Assembly (NCBI GenBank): GCA_918797485.1
Contig: CAKKNE010000004.1
Location: forward strand, 1,178,001 to 1,242,000
Length of the DNA: 64,000 bases
DNA from: Pelagomonas calceolata
Taxonomy: Eukaryota > Sar > Pelagophyceae > Pelagomonadales > Pelagomonadaceae
Direction: 5' to 3'
Shown: piece by piece, positions 34,256 to 51,276 of the stretch
Position numbering within the stretch: the first letter of the stretch is position 1
Layout of the letters: each line of letters begins with the position of its first letter
Position numbers and translations under genes: made by a program
The notes under the pieces: model-generated
Database searches by the model: none
Told to the model about the DNA's origin: nothing
Seen by the model: only the letters and a program-made list of their open reading frames with translations

Positions 34256-35446
34256 GAGTTACAGGTAGTTAGGCTAAAGTGAAACGTAACCTAACTTAGT
34301 TAGGATGCAACTTTTTTTTTGGCTTGTGAAAAACGCCGGAACGGAGCAATATACAAGCCGCCAAGACTCCCTGGACTCTGCGCCGGAGGTGGTGCCACTG
34401 GTGGACGCGCCGTCGAGCCGCGCAGCGCCGAGTACGCCTACGACGTCGATGCGGCGCCCGAGGCCCGACGCGCTCGCCGCCGACGCCGTCGACGAGACAA
34501 GACACTGGCTTCGCCTCGACGAATATTCGAGCCCTGGCAGCCGTAGGCGTCGGCGCGACCGTAGAAAAACCTGTCAAATGGACGTAGAAGCGGTCAGATA
34601 CGTCCTCCCATTGCAACGCAGCCGATTATTCGGGTGCAAAAGGGGAGGAATGGCAAAATGTTCTTCAACATACTAGGAAATATAGAACCGCGGCCGCTGC
34701 CTGTGCGGCGCAGGGCTGCCCCGTGTCCTGTCCGGGACGCGGGCTGCCCTGGAAATACCTGCGGCAGCGCAGCGCTCCACGCGTTACCGCGCGCCGCTGC
34801 CCGATGCGGCGCACGCCATCGCGGCGGAGGCAATTTGAGGGGGGACCGTTGGCAGGAGCGCTCGGCCGTGGACGGGTGGACGGCTGTATACGATCAAGAT
34901 GGCCAACCCCGCGCGGCGTCGACGAACTTGTAAGGGCACTGGCGAACGACTGCTGCGCGCTCGACGATGTCAAAAACTAAAGCACACGGACGACTGCCCG
35001 AAGGGGTGGTCCTTGACCCCCCTTCACCGGTGCGTGTGCGATGCAGCGTCTATTAGAGAGACGCTTTCGCGCCCAGACGCAATTCCCACGCAGGTAGGAC
35101 GAAACGCGCACCGGCTACTACTGCTGCCCCGTGCTCTTCCGTCGCGCTGCTACCAGGGGCCCGGTAGTGCATGTACAGGTGGAGAGTCACTGTCCCTTGA
35201 CGCCCAAGAAGGTCTTCTTCGAAGCTTCGTGCCGGACAAAGGAGCCGCAGTCAGCAGGAAATCCTCCTGGCTGGTACTCGCTCTTTGAACGGTCCGCTTC
35301 ATGTTAGAAGCACGATGGAGCGTGAGGTAGACGTGGCGACGTTTGCACCGAACGCGATGGCGTCGAATTGAAACACCGCAGTCCGGCAGGTCTTGGTGAA
35401 GCTGCTGCCCGAGCCGACAGAGGAGCCGACCCGCCGACCTGCGCGC

Positions 35447-35596
35447 CGCCGCACTCTACTCACCCGCCGACCTACCGGCGGGAACCCGACGGCGCCGTGG
35501 ACCTTTTGAGGACCACGGTGTCGCCGCACTCTATATTCACCCGCCGACCTACCGGTGGGAACCCGACTGCGCGGTCGACCTTCTGAGGATGACCGC
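35447..35596 (+). repeat. 75-bp tandem duplication
   Basis: Two units, 35447-35521 and 35522-35596, each with CGCCGCACTCTA, CACCCGCCGACCTACCGG and GGGAACCCGAC. About 80% identical, so old. Confidence 0.7.
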
Positions 35597-37656
35597 GTAC
35601 CTCACGCTAAGATTGCTGGACTAACTCGTGCAGTACAACCGGGCACCGTGGTGCTGCGTTTGCGGATCAACCATTGGCGCCAAGGAGGGGATCTGCTAAC
35701 GGTTCGTGCGTGCAAGCTGCGCGCGACCTGTAGGCGGGCACCTGACTGTGCGGAAACATGTGAAGAGCTATACAGCAAAGGCTACGACTGGTGGAAAACA
35801 GTTCGTTTGAGGATCTGGGAGACGTGTCGTGTGGAAGTGAACCGGCTAACCCTTTGGGGGGAACTATCGATCTGATGGTGGTTTGTAACTATACGGCATG
35901 CCTTCTCCTTCTGGGACGACAGAGGATGCGTGTGTTGTAGCTGGCGGACAACCTGTGTTAGACGGCCGCAGCGTTCTTCTGCCGGGCGACGAACTCCGTC
36001 GCGGCCGACGCCATCGACGCTCGCCGACGAGGCAGGCGGGCAGGGCAGCTCGTGCGAGGCCGGCTTCGACGCGGGCGGGACGCTGGACGTCGTTGGTGAA
36101 GACAATAGACACCGCCGACGCCGTCGATACGGTTCCATGATATTGTGGTGGGCAACTACGCTACCCTTCAGCTGCGACCCTAGACGCCTCCTGAACCTTG
36201 CGGCGACCGCGGGGAAGTGATGATGATGGTCTTATTTGGAGAGCGGGTTTTGCTGCTTTTGGAAAAAAGACCAGCTGTCGGTCGCCGGCTATAGCGCGGA
36301 CCGCCGCTTGCCTGCAGTGCTCAAAACAATGTTTCAGCACCGCCAAACGTCACAGATGGCTTACGGCTATCAAAGATGGAGGACTATCACAAACTCAAAG
36401 TTGTCTGCAATTGCTTGTCGCCGCCATGCCGCGGCGCCATCGCGTGAAGCGCCGCCGCGATGGGCCTAAACAGTGCGCCGAAGGATTTATTTCCTGAGAG
36501 GTGGCCTCACCGCGGGCTACTCAAGTCGGACGACGACGTCGCGTCGCGCGTCTTCGACCCCAGCAATTGGCTAGCCGCTGCTCTCGAAGCGCCGTGCAGA
36601 GCTGTTAGGGAGCTCCCCCCGTCGTCGGCATGCCGGCGAAAACAGCTACGCGACGACCTCTCGGCGGCCCTGGCTCTGAAGCGGACCCTCTACTACGACC
36701 CGTGGGCCGAATACTACTGGTGTCTGTTAACGGAGAAGCTGGGGAGGAACCCATTCTGCGTCGTCATCGATGGGCGACACGAGCTGCGGGACGGGAAGTT
36801 TCTGCCGCTGCGAGGCGCCCCGAGGTGCGCGCAGCGCCCCGGCCGCTTTAGCGCCCGCTCTCGAGGCCGTCAACGCCTCGCGCGGGCGAAGGCCGACGCC
36901 GCCGTCTGCGCCGCGAGGTGGGCAGCGGTCGCTCGCGCCGAGCGCCGGCTCGAAGAGAGGAACGCGGCTCTGGCCCGGACGCGCGCGGCTCGCGCCGCTT
37001 TGCCCGCCCCGCGGCTCGAACGGGTGTCTGACCCTTCGCGTCGCGGGGATGGGAAGTCGAAAAGGCGCTCGCGGCAGAGAAGGGCGCGGGAAGCGGAGAA
37101 GGAGCTGCGGGCCCTCCTGCGCAAGGCGCAGCGCGTCGTCGTCGACGCGCAGAAGGCGGACCGAAAGGCGCGCGCCAAGGAATGGCGCGATGCTGAGGCC
37201 GACGCGATTCGGAAGAAGCGCGCTGCGGCGGCGTGCAAGGGCTCGGTTGCTGCGGCTCGGCCCAAGAGAGCCGTCCGGCAGGCCGCGCCCGCCGAAGCTC
37301 ATGGGTCGCGCACCGCGTCGTCGTCGCCGCCGTTTGGCGCGGTCTGGGCGGCGCTGGCCGCGCTGTGGGCGTGCGCGACGACTACTGCTCCGGCGCGCTC
37401 GAGCGTCGCTGCCGGAATTCGCGAGGCGGTCGGCGGCGGCGCTGGCGCGCCGTGTTTTATTAGTGCGACGGGCATTGATGTCGCCCAGCCGCTCGTCGTG
37501 TGGAGTGGCGCCGCGGCCGCGGTTGTTCTGAGGTGGGCGGGCAACCTCGAGCATTTTATTGGTTTACGTCTCTTGAGGGTCGGCGGCTTCGTGGACGTGC
37601 CGCGTTTTAGTGTTATGACGGGCGTGGCCGTCGGCCTACAGCTGACTGTGTGGGGA

Positions 37657-44399
<6,743 letters not shown>

Positions 44400-45191
44400 T
44401 GATTGATTGGCTACGTACCGGTGTGCAAGGCGACGACGTCACACACGCGGCAGAGGATTTGGAAAGTATCCCACGGCTCATGATAAAACTGTTTGAGCGC
44501 TGCACCCCCGTGTAAATATACATATCCAGCCTAGTCCTCCAGAAGCGAGGCTTCGCAGACTCGTCTCGCTCGAGTCTCGCTCTCTAGTCTCGCTCCGGCC
44601 GCGGTGAGCGCCGCCCAGAAATCTGGCCAGGGCGGTAGGCCGAGGCGCCCGCGGGGGGACGTCTATGTGTCGAGCCCGGAGGTTTAGTAGTAATTTGTCA
44701 AGCTGCTAGTGTCTCACGACCGCTAGCTTGTGGCCAAACCCAGGCCGACAAACTTGGCCGCCGACAAACGCACCCAACGCTCACAAAAGTAAATCCCGCG
44801 TCCCAGACCCCCTTAAAAAATCTGCGCCGATCACATACAACGCCCACTCGCCGAGAAAATCCGCCGCGCGCTCGAAGACGTTAAATTCACCCTGGAACAT
44901 GCCAGCAACCGAAGCTCGTGGCACGCAACGGGCGCCGGCGGCGCCACCAAGCCGCGCGCGGTTTGCGGCGCGCCGGCACGCGAGGCCGTGCGAACGACGG
45001 CGGCCGAAAACGCGCACAACACACAAGCCGGCCGCACGACGTTCTCGCGCGCAGGCACACCTAATCGGTCCGGGCTCCTTTTGAGCTCTCATCCGCACCA
45101 CCGCCACCACCAAAGTGCCGCCGCGGCGTCCGCGCCACAACCTCGCGCGCGAAACCGTCTCTCACGCAGACCAAAACCAAAACCAAGACCA
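44400..45191. other. Spacer after the ubiquitin-headed gene
   Basis: No gene seen. It contains a GCTAG motif (44705-44727) and a CTCGCTCGAGTCTCGCTCTC run near 44565. The long overlapping frames at 44730-45190 are leader sequence of the next gene. Confidence 0.5.
44705..44727 (+). repeat. GCTAG palindromic intergenic motif
   Basis: GCTAGTGTCTCAC then GACCGCTAGC; 464 bp upstream of the ATG at 45192 and 305 bp after the preceding stop. Confidence 0.8.
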
Positions 45192-45973
45192 ATGACGACG
45201 CGCGCGGCGCTCCTCGCCCTCGCGCTCGCCGCGCATGGCGACGCGTGCTTCCGCGCGGACACCGGCGGCTGCGCGGACGCGGGTTATGTTGATTGGCAGT
45301 CGTCGCCCGAGGCCTGCCAGGTCGCGTGCCTCTCCATGCCCGGCTGCGAGAGCTTCGAGTGGCGCGGCGGCACGCTCGGTCTGTGCGACCTCTGCACGGC
45401 GCCGACGCCCGGCGCGCCCAAGGCCGACGCGGTCTGGGGCCCGCGGTCCTGCGACGCGGCGGACGAGCCGGGGCCCGTCGCCGCGGCCTCGGAAGCCGTC
45501 GCCGCGGCTCATGGCGTCTGCGCCGACCCGGACCCCGAGCGGGACATGCGGGACCGCCTCGAGGCGGCCGCGCGCCTCTCGGCGGTCGTGAAGCTGTTAG
45601 TGAAGGATGAGCTGAGCAAAGCCGACTTCGCCGCGGCGGCTTCCCAGGCCGCGGCGCTACTAGAGCGGGCGGACTGCGCGCCGACGCCCTGCAACGGCGG
45701 CGCCATCCTCTGGTCGACGCTCGAGATGCTCCTCCTCGCGCTTGACGGAGACGCCGCGAGGGCCTTCCCCCACGACGTCGACCTCTATCTGACTTCGCGC
45801 CGAAGGACTGGTACGAGGCCACGAACGTGTGCGCGGCCGAAGGCAAGGTCCTCTGTGGCGTCGAGCAGCCGTGCATAAACCGGGGGTGCTCCTACAACAG
45901 ACACTACCAGTGGACGGGCCAGGAGTGCCAGGCCGGCGACGCGGGCCTGCCGGCTGCGTGCGCGTCAGCGTGA
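45192..45973 (+). CDS. Secreted Cys-rich protein with PAN/Apple-like domain; frame change near 45790
   Basis: The ATG at 45192 gives signal peptide MTTRAALLALALAAHGDA. Residues about 20-90 have PAN/Apple spacing (YVDWQSSPEACQVACLSMPG then CESFEWRGGTLGLCDLC). A helical linker follows. Around 45788-45795 the clear protein character moves to another frame, which reads DFAPKDWYEATNVCAAEGKV then LCGVEQPCINRGCSYNRHY and QWTGQEC to the stop at 45971-45973. No GT-AG intron of sensible length fits, so a one-base indel (real or a sequencing error) is likelier. It is probably an extracellular lectin-like or adhesive protein. Confidence 0.6.
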
Positions 45974-46286
45974 TTCCCTTCCTACGATTCCCTTCCCTTG
46001 ATTGTAACTCCCCTTTGATTGGCTCTCGAGAGCAGGGACGACGTCGTCGCGACATTGCGATTTGTGGTTCGGAGCGTGATCCAATCGGGCGCCGGATCGG
46101 ATTAGCTAGCGGTCTGTAAGGCACTAGCACACAAGCAGGCGGAGGCACTAGCACACGAGAAATCGGTCGGTCCAACACGTGGTCCGTAATCGTCATGTCG
46201 TGCGGGCACCGGCGGCCAAAATCTGAAAGCTCGAGCCAGAAACAAGAACAAGACATAGGCAGGCGCAGGCATCAAGGCAGCCCGGG
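45974..46286. other. Promoter region of the RelA/SpoT-LRR gene
   Basis: It contains a GCTAG motif (46105-46128). Just after it, GGCACTAGCACAC is repeated at about 46121 and 46142, a partial duplication of the motif arm. Confidence 0.5.
46105..46128 (-). repeat. GCTAG palindromic intergenic motif
   Basis: GCTAGCGGTC then TGTAAGGCACTAGC; 158 bp upstream of the ATG at 46287. Confidence 0.8.
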
Positions 46287-49200
46287 ATGGACGCTGCGGC
46301 GGAAGCGCGCCGCGCCGAGCCCGCGGTGGCAGCACCGTTCCGCGACCCGGCGGCGGCCGCGGCGCCATTCCCCTGCGGACTTTGCGCCAACTTCCACGGC
46401 AACGAGTCCGGCTTCTGTCCCCAGTGCTCGCGGCGGCTCGTGCCGCCGCACGCCATAGCGACGCTGGCGCGCGCGCAGCGGAAAGTCTACCTCGGTCTCC
46501 TCACGCTGGTCATGTCGATCTTCGAGACGAGCGACAAGCTCGTCATCGGCGTGTTCGCCCTGTCGACGACGCTGGTCGTGCTCTTTTGGTTCCTGACCAA
46601 GGCCGTGGCGACGGGGGACCCGGCCTGGGTCGCGGCTCTCGTGGTCGTCGCCGTCGCCGCCATTTGCTGCGGGCCCGTCATGAGCCGCATGATCCGCGCC
46701 ATCGAGGCCGTCGACGCCGTCGCGGACGAGTTCGACGCCGCGTCGAAGAAGCTGCTCGCGGACCGCGACGAGGCGCGGCGCGGGCCCGCGTCCTTCGCGC
46801 CCCCGGCCCCACCTCGCCAGCCGAGCCGGGAGCTGCGCGAGATCTACGTCCGCGCGCGCGAGCGCCGCGACCCCTTCGCGGACATCCTCGCGGTCGTGTC
46901 GCGCACGGGCAAGCGGGCGACGGAGGCCCCGCGCGAGATCCGCGGGCCGAGCGTCAAGCACTTAGCCCGGGCGCGGGAGAAGACGGAGCTAGACTATGGC
47001 GGCGACCTGAGCCAGCTCCGCGACGTGCTACGCGGCTCGGTCGTCTGCGAGACGGTGGACGAGCTAAACGAAGTTGTCGACGCGCTGCGCGCCCTGGAGG
47101 ACGTAGAAATAGTGCGCATAAAAAATCGGTTCCGCGACGACCCGACGCCGAGCGGCTACCGCGACGTGAACGTCAACCTCGTCTACCACGGCCTCGTCGT
47201 CGAGCTCCAGATACATCTTTCTGAGGTGCTTCGCGTGGCGGACCGCCAGCACGTCGCGTACGAGGCGGCGCGGGAACTGGACCTGATGGGCGTCCTCGAG
47301 AAGCCCGACACTGCGTCTTTGTCGGAGACCGCCGCGCCCGCCGCGACGGCCGTCGCGTACAACGCCGCCCGCCTCGTGATCGCGCTGCTCAGCCTCTTCG
47401 TCGCGGTGCTGTATCTCGACGTGTTTACGCTCAAAGGACTGCGTCTCTTCGTCAGGCGCGCCGACCCTGGCACCTGGCGCGGCTTCGAGCAACCCTTCGT
47501 CGTCCACCGCGTCTACGGCATCGCGCTAGCCGCCCCCTACCTAGCCAACGTGTACATGTTGATGCGCGCCGCGGGCTTTTTCGGCGACGCGGCCAGGGCC
47601 GCAAGACGCGAACGGACGCGCATCGGCCTGCTCTACGAAAGGTACTTCGGCTACGAGGGCTCGCACTTCGTGTGGAAGGTGTTCTGTTTTCAAACCGCCG
47701 AGGTCGCGCTGCAGGCCGCGGGCAAGATACCGCTTTTTGGGATCTACTTGGGAAAGGAAGGCGGAAACCTCGCGTTTTGGTTCGTGTACGTCTTCGTCCT
47801 CGCCCTGACCGTCAACGTCTTGTACCCGCCGCTCCTGCTGCGAAGCCGCCTCGTGCTTAGGCAGCGCGACATCGCGTACTGCGTCGACACGTTCCTCGAC
47901 ATAGTGTACGCCCTCACGCCGTTCGTCTTCTTGCTCTCTGGCATACGCAGCCAGGCGATGCTGATACCCCACGAACCAATCGCCTACGTGTCGAACCTGG
48001 TCCCCTTGATGCACGCTCATTTCGTGATTGCGACCCTCGAGACCGCCGGCGAGCGAGCGCGGGCGCCGAAGCCAGTGGCTCCCAGCGACGTTGATGTGCT
48101 AAAAGACGGCACCGAGCCGCCGCCGAAGCCGGCACCGCCGCAAGCGACGCCGGCTGGACGCCGGTACCGCAGGCTCGTCGTCGGCTGTCTGGGCGTTTGG
48201 ACCCTCGCCATGGGTTGCTTTTACTCTGATAAGTCCCCCTTGCACTGGTTTGTGCGAGGCGCCATGCGAAAGGATTTCACGTGTCAGTACGTGAAGGACG
48301 GGGCCGTGCGCCATTGGAAGGAGTGGGGACCGGAACAGCCCAACACGCGCAACGCCACCTGGCCAACATTTGTGCGCTCGCCAGATATGCAACGCGGCTG
48401 CACAGTCGACGAAGACTGCATGGCCGAGCCGGGCTGCGACGGCGGCTATTGTTTGATTGAAGAAAAAGGGCAGCCCGTGTGCGCCACGAAGGGCTCAGAT
48501 GCGCGATGTGTCAACGCACCCCAGGGCTTCGACCTCGGCAATGGCGATTGGTGCCAGGACGGCGAGCGCCAGGTTCATTGCTTTCGGCATTTCACGGATG
48601 TTTTCCCCCAGCCGTGCACGACCTTGCAGGACTGCGTCGTGCCGGGCTGCGACGGGACCGCTAATATCGGTTGTGGCATGGGCATCTGCGAGACGGGCAC
48701 GCATGATGCGAGGTGCCAAAACGAGACCGGTCCCGCGGGCTGGTTTTGGGATAACGTCACGTACCCGCCTTGGACTATAGATTACACCGGGAAGTACACA
48801 TACAACGCGATAAACAATTACGAATGGATTGACGAGAACAAGGTGGATTGGATGGACGAATTTTGCCACCAAGGTAGCGCGCAGAGAGTATGCGTCGCAC
48901 CGCCGGACTCGGGTATATCTGCTGCGGACTTTGTGAACTTTGCGTACACGCGCGACGTGATAGATCACTCGGACGTCGAGGAGGGGGATGTTACACAGTG
49001 CGCATATCCGGACTGGCTCTGGCTTAAGGTCACGCGCGGCCGGCCGTGGTCTACACGACTGGGGTTCTTAATTGCGTATTTTTCCCTCTGCCTGCCGTTC
49101 ATGCTATCGTTTTTGGTACTACCGACGTTTGCGGAACGCGCGGGCCGACGGTCGGTGTCGGTCTGGCGGCAGACCCTCGGCCTAGCGGCCATCTGCTTTG

Positions 49201-50483
49201 TGATATACGCCTTTTTCGACCTCACGGGCATACCAATTTTACTAACCTCGTTCCTCGTCGTCCTGGGTTACTATTTAGCCATCGCCATCGAGGCGCGCCG
49301 GGTCGTCGGGCTGTACGTATCGATCGTCGCGTTGCTGGTCGTAAACTACTACATAGCTTTCGGCTTGGTCGTCGTCGGACTTTCGGTTTTGGCGTTTGCT
49401 CCGCAGCGCGGCGAGAAAGACGCAGTGCGGGAGAAGTTACGGCGTGGCGCGCAGACAAAGGCGGACGCCGCCGCGGCCCAGGGACGACTCCCTCGCTGGG
49501 CCTGCCTAGTTTATTTTGTCTTGACGTTGACCTTCATCGCTTTGGCCTTCTCCGGCGACCTCGGCACAGACAACTCAAGAACAAATTGTTTCCCCTGCGA
49601 ATGCAGCAACCACGAGCTCGTCGACTGTTACGGAGATGCCACGACGCTCGAGTGGACCGCTTCGTCTTGGAACCGCATCGACTCCTTGCCAGACGTTCTG
49701 AAACTTCCCAATAGCGGCATCAAAGGGATCAAGCCAGGAACCTTCGAGAGTATGGACTGGCTCGAACGGTTGGATTTGAGCCGCAACAAAATCACGGAGA
49801 TCGAAGCCTCGACGTTTCGAGGTCTCGGCCAGCTACGCGAGCTGGACCTTGACGCGAGTGCCATTTACGAAGTGGCGCCTTTCGCATTTCTCGGGTTGAG
49901 GAATCTCGAAGACCTACGCATGGGCAACAATGCCATCTCCATCCTTAGATCCAGCACGTTTGCGGGTCTTGGTAGATTGCAAGCACTAGACTTGAGCTAC
50001 AATAGGATAGAAAGCATCGAACCTGGAGCGTTTGTCGGCCTCGGCGCCCTAAAGTCGCTACAGATGCAGACGGCCATAGCGCGCATTGGAGAGTCTGAAG
50101 AGATGAGCGACCGCAATGCCCTCACCGTCCTCAGAAACGGCACCTTCGAGGGCCTAAATGCATTGAGCGGTTCTCTCGACTTAGCCCATAACGGAATTTG
50201 GATAATTGAACCCGGGGCATTTGTCGGCCTGCGTAGTCTCACGATGTTGCGTTTACATATGAACGATCTATGGGGCCTTCAGACCAACACCTTTCTCGGT
50301 CTGGAAAATTTGAAAGAACTGCACTTGCAGGGCAATAATTTTTGGAATCCCGAGTTGATCCAGACCGGGGCGTTTGCTGGGCTACCTAGTCTCGAGACTA
50401 TTATGTTCCTTGAAAGCGGTGGTACTATCTGCGGTACTTTGCACGCGACGGGCGAATTGCCGCAGTCTGTCGCTTGCTGGTAG
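46287..50483 (+). CDS. Multi-pass membrane protein joining a RelA/SpoT-like domain to an LRR ectodomain
   Basis: The product has 1398 residues. A zinc-ribbon-like FPCGLCANFHGNESGFCPQC (about 31-50) precedes two membrane helices. Residues about 218-331 are RelA/SpoT nucleotidyltransferase-like: KTELDYGGDLSQLRDVLRGS, RIKNRFRDDPTPSGYRDVNV, VELQIHLSEVL and HVAYEAAREL, with GYRD at the usual GYxS/D site and Glu in ELQIH. About five helices (345-590) follow, then a Cys-rich region (650-910; CTVDEDCMAEPGCDGGYC), further helices (910-1080) and a C-terminal LRR array with a CECSNHELVDCYG cap (1105-1385). A membrane (p)ppGpp-type or other nucleotide signalling protein with an extracellular recognition head is inferred; catalysis is uncertain. 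One long frame, no intron. Confidence 0.75.
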   Translation: MDAAAEARRAEPAVAAPFRDPAAAAAPFPCGLCANFHGNESGFCPQCSRRLVPPHAIATLARAQRKVYLGLLTLVMSIFETSDKLVIGVFALSTTLVVLFWFLTKAVATGDPAWVAALVVVAVAAICCGPVMSRMIRAIEAVDAVADEFDAASKKLLADRDEARRGPASFAPPAPPRQPSRELREIYVRARERRDPFADILAVVSRTGKRATEAPREIRGPSVKHLARAREKTELDYGGDLSQLRDVLRGSVVCETVDELNEVVDALRALEDVEIVRIKNRFRDDPTPSGYRDVNVNLVYHGLVVELQIHLSEVLRVADRQHVAYEAARELDLMGVLEKPDTASLSETAAPAATAVAYNAARLVIALLSLFVAVLYLDVFTLKGLRLFVRRADPGTWRGFEQPFVVHRVYGIALAAPYLANVYMLMRAAGFFGDAARAARRERTRIGLLYERYFGYEGSHFVWKVFCFQTAEVALQAAGKIPLFGIYLGKEGGNLAFWFVYVFVLALTVNVLYPPLLLRSRLVLRQRDIAYCVDTFLDIVYALTPFVFLLSGIRSQAMLIPHEPIAYVSNLVPLMHAHFVIATLETAGERARAPKPVAPSDVDVLKDGTEPPPKPAPPQATPAGRRYRRLVVGCLGVWTLAMGCFYSDKSPLHWFVRGAMRKDFTCQYVKDGAVRHWKEWGPEQPNTRNATWPTFVRSPDMQRGCTVDEDCMAEPGCDGGYCLIEEKGQPVCATKGSDARCVNAPQGFDLGNGDWCQDGERQVHCFRHFTDVFPQPCTTLQDCVVPGCDGTANIGCGMGICETGTHDARCQNETGPAGWFWDNVTYPPWTIDYTGKYTYNAINNYEWIDENKVDWMDEFCHQGSAQRVCVAPPDSGISAADFVNFAYTRDVIDHSDVEEGDVTQCAYPDWLWLKVTRGRPWSTRLGFLIAYFSLCLPFMLSFLVLPTFAERAGRRSVSVWRQTLGLAAICFVIYAFFDLTGIPILLTSFLVVLGYYLAIAIEARRVVGLYVSIVALLVVNYYIAFGLVVVGLSVLAFAPQRGEKDAVREKLRRGAQTKADAAAAQGRLPRWACLVYFVLTLTFIALAFSGDLGTDNSRTNCFPCECSNHELVDCYGDATTLEWTASSWNRIDSLPDVLKLPNSGIKGIKPGTFESMDWLERLDLSRNKITEIEASTFRGLGQLRELDLDASAIYEVAPFAFLGLRNLEDLRMGNNAISILRSSTFAGLGRLQALDLSYNRIESIEPGAFVGLGALKSLQMQTAIARIGESEEMSDRNALTVLRNGTFEGLNALSGSLDLAHNGIWIIEPGAFVGLRSLTMLRLHMNDLWGLQTNTFLGLENLKELHLQGNNFWNPELIQTGAFAGLPSLETIMFLESGGTICGTLHATGELPQSVACW

Positions 50484-50560
50484 AGTGTCACGCGAATCCT
50501 AGTCTATCTATCGATCGGCACGACGAAAGCGCATTCCGTGCTGCCTGCTCGCCTTGCCGC

Positions 50561-50620
50561 CGTCCCCCGACATCCTCGTACGCTGCCGACCGTCCCCCGA
50601 CATCCTCGTATGCTGCCGAA
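50561..50620 (+). repeat. 30-bp tandem pair
   Basis: Two units of CGTCCCCCGACATCCTCGTA followed by CGCTGCCGAC or TGCTGCCGAA. Confidence 0.85.
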
Positions 50621-50636
50621 CTCCTTAATTATATTT

Positions 50637-50700
50637 TACCTACTACTATATAAGGATAGTACTACTTGTACCTACTACCATATAAGGATAGTACTACCTG
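50637..50700 (+). repeat. 32-bp tandem pair, AT-rich
   Basis: Two units of TACCTACTACTATATAAGGA followed by TAGTACTACTTG with two changes. Each contains a TATAAGG and the palindrome AGTACT. Confidence 0.85.
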
Positions 50701-50854
50701 TAGTATCTAACCTAGATCACCTAGAGATCTCCAGCTAGCCGAGGTCCTCCATAAATAATACCACTTAGTGATTCATTTACAAGCCCCTTCGAAGGATGGC
50801 TTGTAGTCCGACGAGAGACTCGGAGATAGACGCTTATGGTGCCCCGCCCCAGCG

Positions 50855-50880
50855 AGTACGGACCCCGAACGCTTCGCCAC
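50855..50880 (+). repeat. 26-bp dispersed repeat, copy 2
   Basis: Identical to 11610-11635. Confidence 0.8.
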
Positions 50881-50971
50881 GCGCAAAAACCCGCCGGCTT
50901 CAATTGGAGCCGCAATTGAGGGGGTACCGCCCCGGGGCGCGGCTTCCAGGGCTCCCCGCGTTTAGGAACGC

Positions 50972-50994
50972 GCTAGCGGCCTGTAAGACACTAG
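50972..50994 (-). repeat. GCTAG palindromic intergenic motif
   Basis: GCTAGCGGCC then TGTAAGACACTAG, a perfect inverted consensus copy; 282 bp upstream of the ATG at 51277. Confidence 0.9.
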
Positions 50995-51160
50995 GGATGC
51001 CTAGCAAGCCGGGGCTGAGAGAGAGCCTGAGCCTGGAGCACACGCGCGTCCGTACCCACACGCTCTGTTCGCTGTCTTATATGCTAAGTCCTAAGCACAC
51101 ACGCAGATTCAGCCACGCACTGGTCGCTTCGTCGCGTGTCACACATCATATTCTTCTCCG

Positions 51161-51236
51161 GTGCAGCCAGAGACACGACGGGGCTGCCCAACAAACCAGT
51201 GCAGCCAGAGACACGGCGGGGCTGCCCAACAATCTT
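51161..51236 (+). repeat. 38-bp tandem pair
   Basis: Two units of GTGCAGCCAGAGACACGRCG followed by GGGCTGCCCAACAA, ending 40 bp before the start codon at 51277, so probably in the 5' leader. Confidence 0.85.
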
Positions 51237-51276
51237 GTCAGCATGGACATAAGCTCTCACTAGTGCACCCGCGCGC

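Larger units (their letters stand above)
33585..36459. other. Gene-poor spacer of 2.9 kb
   Basis: No complete gene is recognised. It holds a GCTAG motif variant (34225-34255) and a 75-bp tandem duplication (35447-35596). A short plus-strand stretch at about 35110-35290 reads RTGYYCCPVLFRRAATRG and on to NPPGWYSLFE with protein-like composition, but has no start or family. The segment near 33679 resembles one near 6070-6096. Frames at 34305-34676 and 35555-36220 have no visible domain. Confidence 0.45.
50484..51276. other. Repeat-rich spacer of 0.8 kb
   Basis: It carries three independent tandem pairs (50561-50620, 50637-50700, 51161-51236), the second copy of the 26-bp dispersed repeat (50855-50880) and a GCTAG motif (50972-50994). 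No gene seen. Confidence 0.6.
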
